The notes below the pieces were generated by a model. That model ran no database searches. It was not told the DNA's origin and saw only the letters and a list, made by a program, of their open reading frames with translations. The position numbers were made by a program, and so were the translations under genes. From the NCBI GenBank assembly GCA_026075535.2, contig AP026538.1, positions 5,394,001 through 5,458,000 on the forward strand: DNA of 64,000 nucleotides, in the 5' to 3' direction. This DNA is from Tricholoma matsutake. Lineage: Eukaryota > Basidiomycota > Agaricomycetes > Agaricales > Tricholomataceae. This document shows positions 42,641-54,796 of this stretch, one piece after another. Positions within the stretch are counted from its first letter, which is position 1, and each line of letters begins with the position of its first letter.

Positions 42641-43149
42641 ACAATCATGTGTATGAGTTGGACAGTGTATCTTGGTTCATTATCATATCATTTCCTGTAT
42701 TAGTCAATATCTGTTGCTACATTCTAGTTTATCTCTGTTCCTCTCCTGAGTGGTAATAGTCCCACATACTATTGTTATACCTTTTTTTCAACTCAAGCCT
42801 CAATATCTAGGGCATTTTTCCTTCACAGAGAACCACCTATATCACTGCCTACACCTGACCAACCTCCTTGATCCTTGATCCATTTAATCTACCTGCCAAT
42901 TTAACCACAACCAAATTCATTTACCAAATACACTCAGAAGGACGACTCCACCAACAACTTTGGTGACAGCCACTGGTGTCCAAACTGCATCACCACACTG
43001 TTATTTTGCTTATTGTGCCCCACAGAACTGACAAAATTGCCACCTACCAGATACAAAAGCAAACTGGTGACAAACATGGCAAAACTGCCCATCCATTTTT
43101 TTTCATACACAGGATGTCCACATAAATCCCCCCAAACTGTCTTGCCTCC
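42641..43149. other. No gene assigned
   Basis: AT-rich spacer leading into the gag-like frame. Nothing specific is seen. Confidence 0.35.
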
Positions 43150-43796
43150 CCTCTAGCACCACCCCTCTGATGACTAGATCGTGTGAGGATGAGCTCATTG
43201 CTGACTAGATTTCCTTGCAAGGCAAAGAAGGATTCTTGTTGTGGGTCAGTAAAGTCCACGACATGAACACCAAGCTTGGGATTGTAGGCTCTGTGTACCA
43301 TATCAACCCTGCCCACCTTTGCCACCACTTTGTCCCTCATCTCAGTGATGAGATGTTTCTACTGTGCTCAGAATGGCAAAGCAACTGGCTAACAGTCAGT
43401 GCTATGGATGCCATCACTGATCTGAATCAATGGCAAGACCACCTGGTCCTGCTTGAGCAGGACCTCCAAGCTGACTGTGACGAATGGACATCCTTTGAAG
43501 CAGCCAAGAAAACCAATAATATTCTTCATGACTCCTCAGTTACAAACACTGCTGCCTCCACCACCAGATGGCCTGCTCTACCCCCCCTCACTGATGACAA
43601 GAAATGCCTCCTCACAGAGCACGCCAGGTGCTTCAAGTGCTGAATCTTTTACACTGGAAATGTTTTGTGTGCATGCACTGGAGACCAGCTGACCCTAGAA
43701 GTTTGCAAACATGTTACAGCAGCATATACAGCCAAAGCCAAAACCCTCACTGAGAAGATGAACACCTCAAAGCCAGCTGCCATTGAAGTACTTTAC
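43150..43796 (+). pseudogene. Retrotransposon gag-like fragment with Cys knuckle
   Basis: The frame from about 43,150 (CEDELIAD, then LQGKEGFLLWVSKVHDMNTK, YHINPAHLCHHFVPHLSDEM, AITDLNQWQDHLVLLEQDLQ) has the alpha-helical FxxWVxxVxxxNxxLxI...LxxHLxPxLS...LxxWxxxVxxLD pattern of LTR-retrotransposon gag. It ends RWPALPPLTDDKKCLLTEHA then RCFKC before TGA at 43,641-43,643; the expected next residue is Arg (CGA). One base frame on, VCKHVTAAYTAKAKTLTEKM resembles the tail after the knuckle. The left end of element C interrupts it at about 43,796, and pol is absent. Confidence 0.6.
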
Positions 43797-44049
43797 ACTC
43801 CCCCCCCCCCAGTCTGAGTGGACTCTGCTCGGACACACTCAGACACTCGGACTGTCCGAGGACTTCACTCAGACTCTGCTCGGACTCTGCTCAGACACTT
43901 GGACTGTCTGAGTTGTCTGAGGACTGCACTTGGACTGCACTTGGACTTTGCTCGGACAACATCAATTGTGCATTTATTTACACCTTCTAAAGTCTGAGTT
44001 CCAGTCTTAGAGAAAGTCTTATGAGTCTCACAAAATGATGTGTGCACAG

Positions 44050-44128
44050 CAGGAATTGAACCAACAGCCTTCTGGACTAGCAATCACATGACGACAAAAC
44101 ATGCACACTCTACCACTTAAGCCAAGTA
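44050..44128 (-). tRNA. tRNA-like in left arm of element C
   Basis: The minus strand reads TGGCTTAAGTGGTAGAG (A-box-like, 44,108-44,124) and then GGTTCAATTCC (B box, 44,052-44,062). It faces the left end. Confidence 0.5.
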
Positions 44129-45524
44129 GTCATTTAAAGTGACATACACTATATCTATTTATTACTGAAATCTAATTTTATATATATCATGAATAGATTA
44201 TTAAATTGACCCCCTCACATCTGTGCGAGGGGTAATTAATATGGGTAATTAATATGTATAATACTAAGCCCTCCCCTCACAAGCTTGAGGGGAGGGGGCC
44301 GTAACTATCAATTATAAAAATAAATTAAAAACACCCACCCAACTGCTTGTGGCAGTGTTTGTCTCTCCCTGGGTCGTCCCCTGGCGGTCTTGCTCTCCTG
44401 TCCTCATTCTTCTCCTCCCCAAACCACCCCACGAGCAGATGCTCATAGGCATGGGGCAGGTGTCATTGTGGGTGTCCCCACTCTCATTGTTGTCTCCCTT
44501 CCCTCTTGTCTCCTTCCCCCTTGTCTCTTCCCCCTCACCTTCCACCCTGCGAGCAGGGGCTTGCAGCAGTGGTGGTGGTGGTGTCGTCGTTGTCATCATC
44601 GTCAGTAGTAGTTTGTACCTATAAAAAGTTAGTTAGGATCGAAAAATGAAATGAGAAAAGAAAAAAAAACTTACCTAGGACCCCTAATTGTGGTCATTCC
44701 ACCCATTGTCCACCCTACGAGCAGTGGCTTGTAGGGCTGGGGCAGGTGCTGTCATTGTTCCCTTCCATCATCATCATTCCACCCACCATCCACCCCACGA
44801 GCAGTTGCTCGTGAAGCTGGAGGCAGGTGGTGTGTCCTGCATGGTGGGTGTGCGTATCCGTTCTTGTCGTTTCAAAGTTGCACCCATTCCCACCCCATGA
44901 GCAGCTGCTCATGGCAGTGGTTCTGAGTGCTCATCGTCGTCGTCGTCAGCAGTACTAGATAATACCTAAAAAAGTTTGTTAGTAACAAAAACAAGAAAAA
45001 AAAATTTACCAATGGCCCAAGAGACATCAAACGACATCTCTTGGGCCTTTTCTTCATTTGCTTTGCCTTCCTTTCATTGTTTCCTGCTCGTCCCCTCGTC
45101 ATTCCATCTCCCAGTCCCAGTCATCTCCAGTCACCTCATTGCGTTGTCATTCCATTTGGCCAAGTCGACGTCGCTGTTGTCGTGCTGTTTTGCAGTTGTA
45201 CCCATTCCCACCCTGCAAGCAGTTGCTTGCAGTGGTGGTTCTGGGTCCTAGGGTGATGGCTGTGTCAGCCATTGTCATGGTTTTGAGGCTGTGGCGTCAT
45301 TATAACATAGATAAAACCTATCATTACAGAAATTTCAGTTAGTTAAACAAAACAACAAAAATCATGTAAAAAAACACTTACAAGTGAGCCCAAACGACAA
45401 TGCCATTGTTTGGGCTTGTTCCCATTGTTGGTTATTGGGGTAGGAGGTAAGGAGGAGGCGGTGCCATTGCCAGCGTTGTTGATGATGTCGCTGTGTTGAT
45501 TTTTCATCACAGCCAGGGCAGTAC

Positions 45525-45600
45525 ATAGAGAGATATAACTACTTTGCTGACTTAATTGTACTTTATCATGTGACTATGAGGGTTCAATCCCTGTGGTAGC
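45525..45600 (+). tRNA. tRNA-like in right arm of element C
   Basis: A good B box GGGTTCAATCC lies at 45,580-45,590 with a CAGGGATTGAA-type complement absent. The A box upstream (GGGCAGTACATAGAG) is weak. It faces the right end. Confidence 0.35.
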
Positions 45601-45839
45601 CACAGATTTTTCAGTCAATTATATAAGCAACTCAGACAGTCCTAGGACTGTACGAGTGCTGGTCCACTCGGATGCTCAGACTCAGCTCAGACTGGACATT
45701 TAGTTTGGCAGGACTTTCTGCCAAAGAAGTCCAAACAAAGTCCGAGCAAAGTCCTCGGACAGTCCTAGGACTGTCTGAGTGTCTGAGCGGAGTCCACTCA
45801 GATTGGGGGGGGGAGTGTAAAGACCTTGAGTAACCTTGT

Positions 45840-46330
45840 AGATAAGTACCCATCCAAGATGATCTAGCTAGGGTTGAGCAACATGGTGAAGGTAATCAAT
45901 CATGTTTCAACTGATGCCAGAAATTCTCAACATTTATTGTTGTGCAAAGGCATGAAATGTATGGTGATGTTGAACATGCCCAGAGACCCCACATTTTTGG
46001 TGCATACCAGCTTGCCCACATGTATCCCCAGACCTCTCGATGACCTCTTGTATAGCAGAAATTATACATCTCATAAGCTGCATTTCAATGAATCTTTTCC
46101 TTGTCCCACTTTCCATCTTGTTCAGCAAAGAGTGGATGCTGACAGTAATGTTTTGTAAACAAATGAAGGAGTTGCTGTTGATGGGCAGCAGGACAAAAGA
46201 CATAGGATGGATCCTTTGAAGTTACTTTATCAGCATCAAACATCCAGTCAGGGCCATCTTCAGCATCCTGATCATTATTTTGAGCCTTTTTGCAGTATCT
46301 GTCTACCTCATTCAATAAATTGTCTTCATC
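45840..46330 (-). pseudogene. MULE-like transposase, C-terminal part
   Basis: FDADKVTSKDPSYVFCPAAH then QQQLLHLFTKHYCQHPLFAE (46,240-46,125) is followed in the next frame by RNAVYEMYNFCYTRGHREVW then GYMWASWYAPKMWGLWACST and INVENFWHQLKHD (about 46,095-45,900). This order (CPAPHRxQLLxLFTKHxCQHPLF, MYxFCxxRGLxEVWxYxWxSWYxPxxWxLWARSTS, TVENFWRQLKHDxLHH) is familiar from agaricomycete MULE-like transposase genes. It runs into the right end of element C just after YLHHVAQP, an in-frame TAG and LDHLGWVLIYKVT. Confidence 0.6.
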
Positions 46331-46439
46331 TTCATCATCATATCCATCTTCATCTCTTCATTACTGTCCCATCATCATTCATTTTCTTGTCCTCTGAGTT
46401 ATTGTCATCAGAGCACTCTGGAATCAGAACTAAACTACA

Positions 46440-46956
46440 GATGACTCCATTTAGTTGAATAATGAGATGTGGTGGATGTGTGGTGATAGGTCCACCTTGT
46501 GGCTAAGCTCTGAAAATGACTCAACACACTCCGACACATTCCCCATGATATACTCTGATTTTGCGACCACTTACAAACACTTATGAACACACAAAACAAT
46601 GTCGCATTGTTTTGAACAACTTCATACACTTCAAATGTCTCCAGCCACCGTATTCATATTGCACTGCACTTTGGACACACGTTCCCAACATTCTACACAT
46701 TTACACATCACATTCCGGGCATGCCAGACATGAGGAGAGACAATGGCTAGCACTTTAGAGTGCATCGAGGTGCTTTTCAATGTTTTCTTGATTTATTGGA
46801 ACAACAGGACAAGGGCTTTGATATATTATGACCTTGCACATTTTCTTCCTCATCCTTTTTCCTTTTCTAGTACTATCTCTTTAAAAACATATATAACCTT
46901 GTACTATCTACCTGTCTCAGGAAGAAATCGTCTTCACTGATTGTCTATTGTCTGAA
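46440..46956 (-). repeat. LTR-like repeat copy f (partial)
   Basis: TCTTTAAAAACATATATAAC followed by GTACTATCTACCTG and TCGTCTTCACTGATTGTCTA resembles the segment at 58,035-58,110 and 28,785-28,850 of the LTR-like family. Its limits are uncertain. Confidence 0.45.
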
Positions 46957-47246
46957 TTTTTTTTTTTCTTTCCCATTTATTCTCCATTGTGGTGTACCAT
47001 ATGTGAGAGACTAAATATGTACTGTAGTATGTCATTTTGAGCCATTCTGCTATGCAATATCTCCTTAGACATATGCTTGGAGGGGCCCAGAGGGTCCTTG
47101 AAGTGCTGTTGGCACTAGATTAAGTGGTGCTGAGTCTGAGGGTAAGGTATGATGTGTGTCTGCATCAGTTTTCTATCTTCCCTCTCATTCATTTCTCTTG
47201 TGTTCTCCCATTTCTGGTAGCTCCCCAAACATGTCATGCATCCATC

Positions 47247-50200
47247 TCATCTCTGCCAGGAATCTAAACAAGGCTTGTAGCATTCTAGCATTCTCCTGGA
47301 TGTGAGGATTTTTGTGACATCAATGTTCCTGCCACCTGTGCTGTTTTGCAATGTTTGTCTTGCCGCTTGGTTTGCTGGACAGTGCAGCAGTAGGTGTTGT
47401 ACCATTTTGTCATTCTGTAGGCATGCTGGGCAGATTTGTGAGTTCATTTTTCTGATGTGAAATAGATGCTTAGCTAAGGGTGCGTGTACCATTCTCAACT
47501 GTGCAAGGATGCTAGCTAGCTTTCTTGGGAGCCTCATAACAACTTACAAGGTCAATACACTTGTGGGATGGGGTTGAGGGATCCATCTTCATCATCCTGG
47601 TGTAGCGTTTTGAGGCTTTCCAACCCTTTTGTGCATGTTGCTTGAGTTTTTCATTGTGCATCCATGTAATAGTGGGTTTGCTGTGTGGTAGGGTCATTCT
47701 CAGGAGTTTTGGGAGTTTGCATGCCTCATTGCTCCCCTCTGTGACTGCTTTCTTTGCCTCCTCATCTGCTTGTTTGTTACCCTTGACTCCTCTGTGACCT
47801 GGTGCCCACTTGTTATACCCTGATGCTTCTTCCATATTGCTGCTATACTCTCCTGAAGTGCATCAAAGATATAATGCCCTGGGCTTGGCCTCATTAGCTG
47901 TGTAGCCATGATGGCAGCTCAATTGTCGACGTAAATGTTTGCCTACTGTATGTTCCACTCATTAGAGATAAGTTTGACTCCTAATAGGGCGCCTACTCCT
48001 CTCCCTTGCATACCATGTGATGACATTGCAGGCCGAGCTGACATCTCAGCTTGGTCTTGAGGTTCCCATTCCTGTATAATACAGCTGCTGCTCCGATTTT
48101 ACCCTCCATACCTGAGCCATGAGTGAAGACTTTGATGTCTGGGTTGTCATTCTGTATACTTTCTATTGCTCTTTCAGTATTGGCTATCACCTCTGTGGTT
48201 ACTCCCAGTTTCCACCTCGTATCGAAGCATGCAGCTTCCACAGTTTCCACCTTCTGTTGTTGGATTCCATATCTATGCATAAGGTTGTGTAGAGGCATTG
48301 AGTGTCATTTTACCAGTCTGTTTGCTGCATTTATGATTGGTTTGTGTAGGGGTGAGATCTTGGGAGGGTTGCTAGGTGCATGGCTGCTCTGTGTTGGTGT
48401 TTGTTGACAAGTAGGTGAAAGGGGAGTAGGTTGGCCATAACCTCTATGACGTCTGTGGCAGTCATCTTCATGGCTCCCATCATCATAATTGCGGCTCATC
48501 TCTGGATTGTTGTGAGCTTATTGATTGCCACATGGCTAGCACATTCATACATTGCTCTTTTGCCCACATTCTGCTGTGGGGTAAGAAATATGTCAGCTGT
48601 GTATAGCATACGAGGGACTGCAATGGAGAGGTATAATTGCCATATTCATTCCCTTCAATGTGTGGGCCAATTGTCCGAATTGTATGAGCCAGTCTTGCCC
48701 TTTGGTGAGGGCTGTTGCACACTGTGCTTTCCAGTTTAGCTTGTTGTCCACTATTACACCCAAGAATTGTGCTGTATCCTTTGACTGAATGTGCTGGTTA
48801 CCTAGCATCAGTGCTTGTCTTGGCATTGGGATTCTTTCACTTGTGTTGATTGGGTTGGGGACTCGTTTTCTCGTTGTGTCGAGCAGTTGGAACTTCTCAA
48901 TTCCAAACTTGCAGTTGTGTGTTTTGGCCCACTCAAAGACTCCTCCCATATGATTCATGATGTCCCATAGTTTGTTGTGTGTTTCATTGAAGTTTTTGCC
49001 ACATACTATGACCACTGCATCGGCTATGAATAGCAATACCTGTTCTCCTGCTTTGAGTACCAGGATTTTTAGTAGGTCAGCATTATAAATGAGGTATGAG
49101 ATGCCTGAGAGGGGGTCTCCCTGGTCCAGTCCATTCAGCACTTCGAAAGTGTCTGTCTGGTAGTTGTCAAAGAATAGTACTGTTTTCTGATTTTCAGTCA
49201 TCTCTCCATCCATTCTGTATACTCCCTTTCCTCGTTTCCTCATGTTGTGGATGAGCCGGTCAATGTCCACACTGGGAAAGGCCCCTTTGATGTCGAGGAA
49301 TAGGACTGAGGCTACCTGACCCTTATGCCACACGTCCTTAATTGTTTTCAGGAGCAGGTGAATGGAGTCCATAGTAGTCCATCCTGGTCTTGCCCCGAAA
49401 TGGTTGGCTGGGAGAATGTCATGTATCTCGCACATGGTGGTCATGTCCTCTGCCTGGCAGCTGTTGAGGAGCTTGGAGATGCCATCTGATAATATGTACA
49501 ACTGGTCGCCATGTGGATGTGATGTTTGCCAGGCTTTTTGAGGATCAGGGTTTCTGTGCATGCCCATTCCTGTGGATAGTATTTCAGCATGTTGGTGGTG
49601 CAGAAGAGTGGCCTGAGAAATGGAACAAGCTGTTCTCTAGTGTGTATTAAGATGGAATTTGGTGCTGATCCTTTCTTGCTGACTTTGTAAGGTTTCATCC
49701 TTTTTATAGCGCAGTGTACCTGGGCATCTGTGATATTCTTGAAGTTCCACCATGGGGGTGGGTACCAGAACTTTTGAGGTGTGGCTTCCAGATCCGGGTT
49801 CAGGGGTAGAAAGAAGGTCTCATAAAAGAGTTGGCCCTTGCTTCAGTTGTCTATGACTTCTCTGATTGCCTGCTTTGTTATAGGGTCTCTGACTTGTATT
49901 GTTGGGATTTTCACCTTTCCTGCATCAGTAGCCAGTGAAGTGACTAATCTACTTGCCTGCTGGATACTCATTTTATCTAGGCCCTCTAGCCATTCAACCC
50001 AGTGTTCAGCTTTTGTTGTATGGATCATCCACGAGTATTGGTTTCTCTGCTGCCAGTACTTTTCATGAATGGGGTGTTGTGGGTTTGCCCTGTGGTATTT
50101 TGACTTTCCACCTAGTCGTCGCATCATCCTCTTTTTGTTGGCCAGTTCTGTCATCCAGCATCTCTTGGAATATGGGCTTGGTTTTGTAGTTTTGATGTGC

Positions 50201-51080
50201 TGTGCTATCACGACTTAAATTGCGAGACTCAACCTATCCAAAGCTACGTTGAAGTCTTGGATGTTTTCGATCTCTGTAGGCATAGGGATTTTCTTCCAGA
50301 GTTTTGACCAGCTTGCCCCAGACCGTTAGTCTGAAATTCAGTCTGGGTTCTCAAGCCGCTCTCATTGTGTGCATGTCGAGGAGTGTGATGATTGGGTAAT
50401 GATCCATTTTGACTGGCCGTGTTGCATTATCTGTGTTGCATTTGATGATCATGTTCATGAGGTCCTTGGTGCAGAACACATTGTCAACCCTTGTATGGTT
50501 TCCTGTGCTGTGGGCCCATAGGGTCGGGATGAATGGCGGTAATGCCATTTTCATATCATGGTGTGCTAACATGTTTAGTAACAGTTGTGCCAGGTCCAGG
50601 TTCTCTCATGTGAATAGATGCTCATTTCTTGGTTTGTCCCATATCAGGTGGTGTCTGTTAAAGTCCCCTGCCCACATTGTGTGGATGGGGCCTGGTATCT
50701 GTTGTTGTCTGTTTTGGTCTCGCATGAATGCTGAAATTTGTGTCAGTGCATCGTTATTGTTGCCATCGTTGTGGATATTGATGACACATAATGTACCAAA
50801 GTTACCTGTGAGTTCTATGGTGGTTATGTCTGGGTGCTGGAAGTGTAGTTGTTTCCATTTATCTGTAACAAGGTTAGTGTTGATGAGTATGATAGATCTG
50901 GTCTTGTCCGGATGCTTGTCATGGGTATTTGGGTATATTGTAGACCATTGTTGATTGGCTCTCATTTTGCCTCTGAAGTCGATGTAGGGTTCTTGTATTA
51001 TACAAATGTCATAGTTGTTGCATCTGAGGCTTTGGAGTAGGTCCAGTTGGCTTATCAGTAACTTGTTAACATTTTGCTGT
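47247..51080 (-). pseudogene. LINE ORF2: endonuclease, reverse transcriptase, RNase H
   Basis: Endonuclease: LLISQLDLLQSLRCNNYDIC then IIQEPYIDFRGK (about 51,060-50,970), MWAGDFNRHHLIWDKPRNEH (50,680), and DNVFCTKDL ... KMDHYPIITLLD (50,490-50,380). RT: LKKPGK (49,545), FGARPGWTTMDSIHLLLKTI, VLFLDIKGAFPSVDIDRLIH (about 49,315-49,255; first catalytic Asp intact), GLDQGDPLSGISYLIYNADL, then LLFIADAVVIV (about 49,045-49,015), where the usual AD-D-AV has only one Asp. RNase H: VFTHGSGMEGKIGAAAVLYR (48,140), with the catalytic Asp of FTDGS changed to His; WAPGHRGVKGNKQADEEAKK (47,805). The tail has CPACLQNDKMVQHLLLHCPA (about 47,435). Frameshifts occur near 49,550 and 47,990. Both the polymerase and RNase H active sites are lost, so it cannot mobilise itself. 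Confidence 0.8.
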
Positions 51081-51259
51081 CTTATTTAAATGGGCTTCAT
51101 TGAGTTGTCCTGATTGGGGTCTTCAGACATATTCGAGGGGTGTGTATTCTCTCCTCCGTAGCAGGGCATCTGGTCTTGGCCCCGGTCCTTCCTCGTTGGG
51201 GTTGCTGTCTCCCCAAAACATGTTGTGTTGTGCTGCACCGTTTCCCATGCCTCCTAGTC

Positions 51260-52076
51260 TAGTGTTCAAAGGTCCAGTCTGTAGGACTGAAAAAAAGAGT
51301 GAAACTGAACTGAACTGGACCGATTAGGACTGGACCAGTGGTCTATTTATGGACCAGTCTTTTTCAGTCCAGTTGCTGGTCTTTTGGTTTGAAAGATATA
51401 GTAGGACCGATGAAAAACTGGTTAAAACCGGTTGCGACCGGTCTTTCATCCCAACATATGTTAGACCTTACTCCCACACATATTTACTTCATTTTCGGTC
51501 CCTGGATCATCAAAAACGGTCAAAAATTGGTTGAGATATGACCAAAAACATTTTTGTACGAGTATTCTGTTGTATCCAAACAACTTTGATTGCATTGCTT
51601 ATTACCTGAGCTATAATTTTTTTGTACAGCTATATAACATCATAAAAGTAACAACAACACACCTAATCATCTGTACCATGGGATTTTATTTATATAACAG
51701 CCCAAATGAGTGCAACCACAAACTACAAATTACAAACTACAAACTGCAACTTGAATGCATGTCTTTTTTGGTTTTGGCCATATCTCAGTCAAATCTTGAT
51801 GGAATTGCTTAAATGTTGGATCGGTCTACAGAGCATTACAATCTCTATCCATGCATATAATATATATGAGGTGATGGTCATATTTGTTGAGATACATATG
51901 GGTTATTTGGCACAGTAAATTTTACAACAAAAAACCAGTCCAAACCAGTCTTTTTTCAGTCCATGGACCGATTATGACCAGTCCTCCAATATCTGGGTCG
52001 GTCCTAGACCGGTTGCAGATGCCATTTGCCCCATTTGGAAGTCAAAAACTGGACTGGACTGGACCTTTAAACACTA
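51260..52076. mobile_element. 817-bp hAT-type MITE, copy 1
   Basis: The ends TAGTGTTCAAAGGTCCAGT and GACTGGACCTTTAAACACTA are inverted repeats, flanked by a perfect 8-bp duplication TCCTAGTC (51,252-51,259 and 52,077-52,084). Subterminal GACCGGTT and CAGTCC motifs are dense. The middle carries no transposase; the plus frame 51,531-51,812 is shared by copy 2 but has no known domain. It sits in the ORF1-ORF2 junction region of the LINE. Confidence 0.9.
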
Positions 52077-52429
52077 TCCTAGTCTCTGCAAGTTCCCCAG
52101 ATACTCATTGATAGTTCTTTGTGTCGGCCTTACCGGCCATCCATTGTCTTGCATTTGAGCTTGTGGGGCAGGCCTGCCTCACTGTCTCAGTACTTTACAG
52201 TCCCCCACCTGTCCTAGTGGACTCTGACTGGAGTCCAAGCAGAGTCCAAGTGGAGTCCAAGTGAAGTCCAATTGAACTACATTAAGTCATGTAGAGTTCA
52301 ATCCCCCACTGGAGTACAAGTGGAGTCTGAGTGGAATGCATTTCAACCAAATGATAAGTCAATTAGATATGAGTTCAAAGGACTTCAGACTTGGTGAATT
52401 CATAAAGTACCCACAAAATAAATTTGTGT

Positions 52430-52512
52430 ACTGCAGGAATTGAACTCAAGACCTCACCATAAGGAATCACATGACAAACCAAACAAGTGTGCTCAACCAC
52501 TTGAGCCACAGG
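52430..52512 (-). tRNA. tRNA-like in left arm of element B
   Basis: TGGCTCAAGTGGTTGAG (A-box-like) and AGTTCAATTCC (B-box-like) on the minus strand, as in element A. Confidence 0.5.
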
Positions 52513-53614
52513 AGACTTATTAGAGATCAATATAAGGTTTATTTATGACTCAACTTTTCATATTCTTCAAGGAGGCATTTTTCAAACAATTAAGATCAAA
52601 AATTTTTGATTAACCACATCCCTCATGTAGGACATGAGGGAGTGGGTATAATATAATAATAAACAAAAAAAAAACCCTCTTGCATCTTGCGAGAGGGGGG
52701 GGATTATTACTATGTACATAAAAAACTAAACCCCTTGCGTTCGGTGTGAGGGGGGGTTGGGGGATGTGGTCTGGGGTGGGTGTCATCGCCCACCCCTCCT
52801 TGCATGCATCTGTTGCTGTAGCAAGCCACACCCATCATCCACCCTATGAGCAGAGGCTCGTAGGCATGGGGATGGGTTCCGTGGTTGTCATAGCCCTGGT
52901 CTACCCACCATCCACCCAATGAGCAGGTGCTCATCAGTGTGGGGTGGGTGTGTTGTCAGTTTTGTGGGTCTCCTAGTTCAGAGGGGTTGGGGGGAGGGGT
53001 CAGTGATGTGGCATGCAAGGGAGGGAGTAGGTGGGTGCTTACTAGGTGGGTATCCTGCTCCACAGGTCTCCCAGTACCCCTCTGCCATCTCCTACCCTTT
53101 ATTGACACCCTCACATCCTGTTTGGATGGGGAGAAGGGGGCTGGCATGGATGTTGTTGGGTCTGGGTTGATCCCCATCATTCCGTGTTGGCATTGGCATT
53201 GCCCTGTTGTTGTTCACCATTGTCACCTCCATTCCACCTGTGATCCACCCCCCAAGCAGTTGCTCAAGGGGCTGGAGGTGGGTAGTGTGTTGTTGGCCCC
53301 AGTGCTTCACATTCTGGGGGTCCTGGTGACACTCATGATCCACCCTACAAGCAGGGGCTCGCAGGCGTGGGGTAGGTATGTGGGGTTGTCTTGCATCCAG
53401 CCATTGTTACCAGTAGAGTAGAACCTACAAAACAACAGAAACGAGTTAGTTAGTTTCTAAGAACAAAAAGCAAATGAAAAAAACTTACATAGGGCCCAAA
53501 CGATGCGATCTGCATCATTTGGGTCTGCATTCCATCCAGTTGGCTCATTTGTGGGTGGTGGCATCATTACCAGTAGATTATAACCTAGGAAACTAAAGAA
53601 ACTGGTTAGTTAGT

Positions 53615-53890
53615 TTATAAAAACAAAAAGCAAACAAACAAAAACTTACCTAGGGCCCATCCATTCAGCTCATTTGCAGGTGGTGGTGATGGAGCATTGG
53701 GCATGGGAGCAGTGGCAGTGGGTGTCCATGTAGTGGTGGTGGTGGTAGAGAGAGGAGGGAGGGAGGTGGCATCAACAGTGGTGGTGATGGTGGTGAGTGA
53801 TGAGCTGGCACATTTGATGACACAGTGATATGCTTTGTCATACACAGCTGCACCACGGTACCTAATGCAAGTAGATGATACCTTACACAA
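53615..53890 (-). CDS. Exon of the LLxGW cargo gene in element B
   Basis: The minus frame 53,890-53,665 reads CIRYRGAAVYDKAYHCVIKC, then a Thr/Pro-rich stretch (TTTTTTWTPTATAPMPNAPS) and PPPANELNGWALG, ending at a GTAAGT donor (about 53,652). Element A has the same exon at 35,419-35,170 with the same phrasing. This conservation between two copies in an otherwise drifting element is the best evidence that the cargo was translated. The start overlaps the right tRNA-like region. No domain is recognised. Confidence 0.4.
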   Translation of the reverse strand: MCKVSSTCIRYRGAAVYDKAYHCVIKCASSSLTTITTTVDATSLPPLSTTTTTTWTPTATAPMPNAPSPPPANELNGWALGKFLFVCFLFL

Positions 53891-53967
53891 GGTACTGTGG
53901 TGTAATGGTTATATTGTGTATTATGATTACATAAGCAACCTACAGGGATCTGGGTTCAATTCCTTTT
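53890..53967 (+). tRNA. tRNA-like in right arm of element B
   Basis: TGTGGTGTAATGGTTA (A box, close to Asp/Glu tRNA) and GGTTCAATTCC (B box), with TTTT directly after it at 53,964-53,967. Confidence 0.55.
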
Positions 53968-54796
53968 CTTACACACTTTTTCAGTGGAATCTGACTGGAC
54001 TCCCAGTGGACTCCCAGTGGACTCCAACCAGACTCCAACTGGACTCCACTTGGACTCCACTGGACCAGTCTGAGTGGAATCCAGTGTTTGAGTGGATTCC
54101 ACTCGGAGTCCAGTCGGACTGGACTGGGACTGGACTGGCAACTTTGCAGGCAGTTAGCTGGTGACCAGTCCCAGTGGACTCCAGTCGGAGTCCACTAGGA
54201 AAGGTGGGGGAGTGTAAAGACCTCCACTGTCTGCATGCTGTCTGCCAGTCTTCTATAAAGCACTGTTGGTGTTGTTGGTTTGATGCCTCTGTCTGTAGCC
54301 ATCCATTGTGGTGTTGTGTCAGTTGTGTCCTATATATGTGTGGTTCTGTCACGTTTAGTAGTATCCAGGTTGCGGGGGCTGAGGTCGGGAAAAACTTATA
54401 CTTATTTTCCAGTGTACGTTCCTGCATCTTACAACACTGCTCCTTGTACACAGTGCATTCCCTATCTGCTGCCCTATGCCCTACCACTTCGTCGCCAGTA
54501 CAGTTGGCACATCAGTATCCAACTGTGACATTGGCCATGCATTGTGCAGTCCAGTGTTGATCTCCACATCTTGCGCAGGTGTCCTCCATAGCTTTGCAGT
54601 TTGACATGTAGTGGCCATACTTTTGGCATTTGAGGCATCTCTTCGGTTCTGTTAGCATTTTTTGTACATTAGAGTGCTTATCTTCAATGAATAAGCCCGC
54701 TCTGATGGCTTTGTTGGCATTGTCTCGCTCTGTGAATCCAAAGATCACATGCGCTACCCTCTGGCTATTGTTCCAGAGATGTGGCAGCTTGACACA

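Larger units (their letters stand above)
43797..45826. mobile_element. TIR element C (tRNA-like ends, LLxGW cargo)
   Basis: The ends are AGTACTTTACACTCCCCCCC and GGGGAGTGTAAAGACCTT. Subterminal arrays are of an ACTCGGACTCTGCTCGGAC type rather than the GGAGTCCAACT type of A and B. The minus-strand core has a clear intron at about 44,677-44,621 (GTAAGT, CCTAACTAAC, TTATAG) and repeats CKPLLAGWKV, HEQLLVGWMVGGM and HEQLLMGWEWVQL. Two hairpins lie at 45,014-45,047 and 45,387-45,416. Left flank is a gag remnant and right flank a MULE-like gene on the other strand; no 8-bp duplication is visible, so recombination or deletion is likely. Confidence 0.75.
52188..54224. mobile_element. TIR element B (tRNA-like ends, LLxGW cargo), intact borders
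   Basis: The ends CAGTACTTTACAGTCCCCCA and GGGGGAGTGTAAAGACCTC are flanked by the perfect 8-bp duplication CACTGTCT (52,180-52,187 and 54,225-54,232). LINE ORF1 reads up to DWQTACRQ on one side and resumes with VRQACPTSSNARQWMAG on the other, confirming insertion. Length is 2,037 bp. Contents mirror element A: GGAGTCCAAG arrays at the ends; outward tRNA-like boxes (left B box 52,436-52,446 and A box 52,491-52,508 on minus; right A box 53,896-53,911 and B box 53,953-53,963 on plus); and a minus-strand core with GTAAGT...CTAACTAAC...TAG introns (for example about 53,487-53,430) and repeats YEPLLIGWMMG, LEQLLGGWITGGM and CEPLLVGWIM. It is the best reference copy for the family. No transposase. 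Confidence 0.85.

Noticed and set aside
43044..43340. Minus-strand 98-codon frame
   Set aside because: It is the complement of the gag-like frame, which has the clear family pattern on the plus strand.
50409..50954. Plus-strand 181-codon frame
   Set aside because: Shadow of the LINE endonuclease on the minus strand, where GDFN and DHYP motifs are found.
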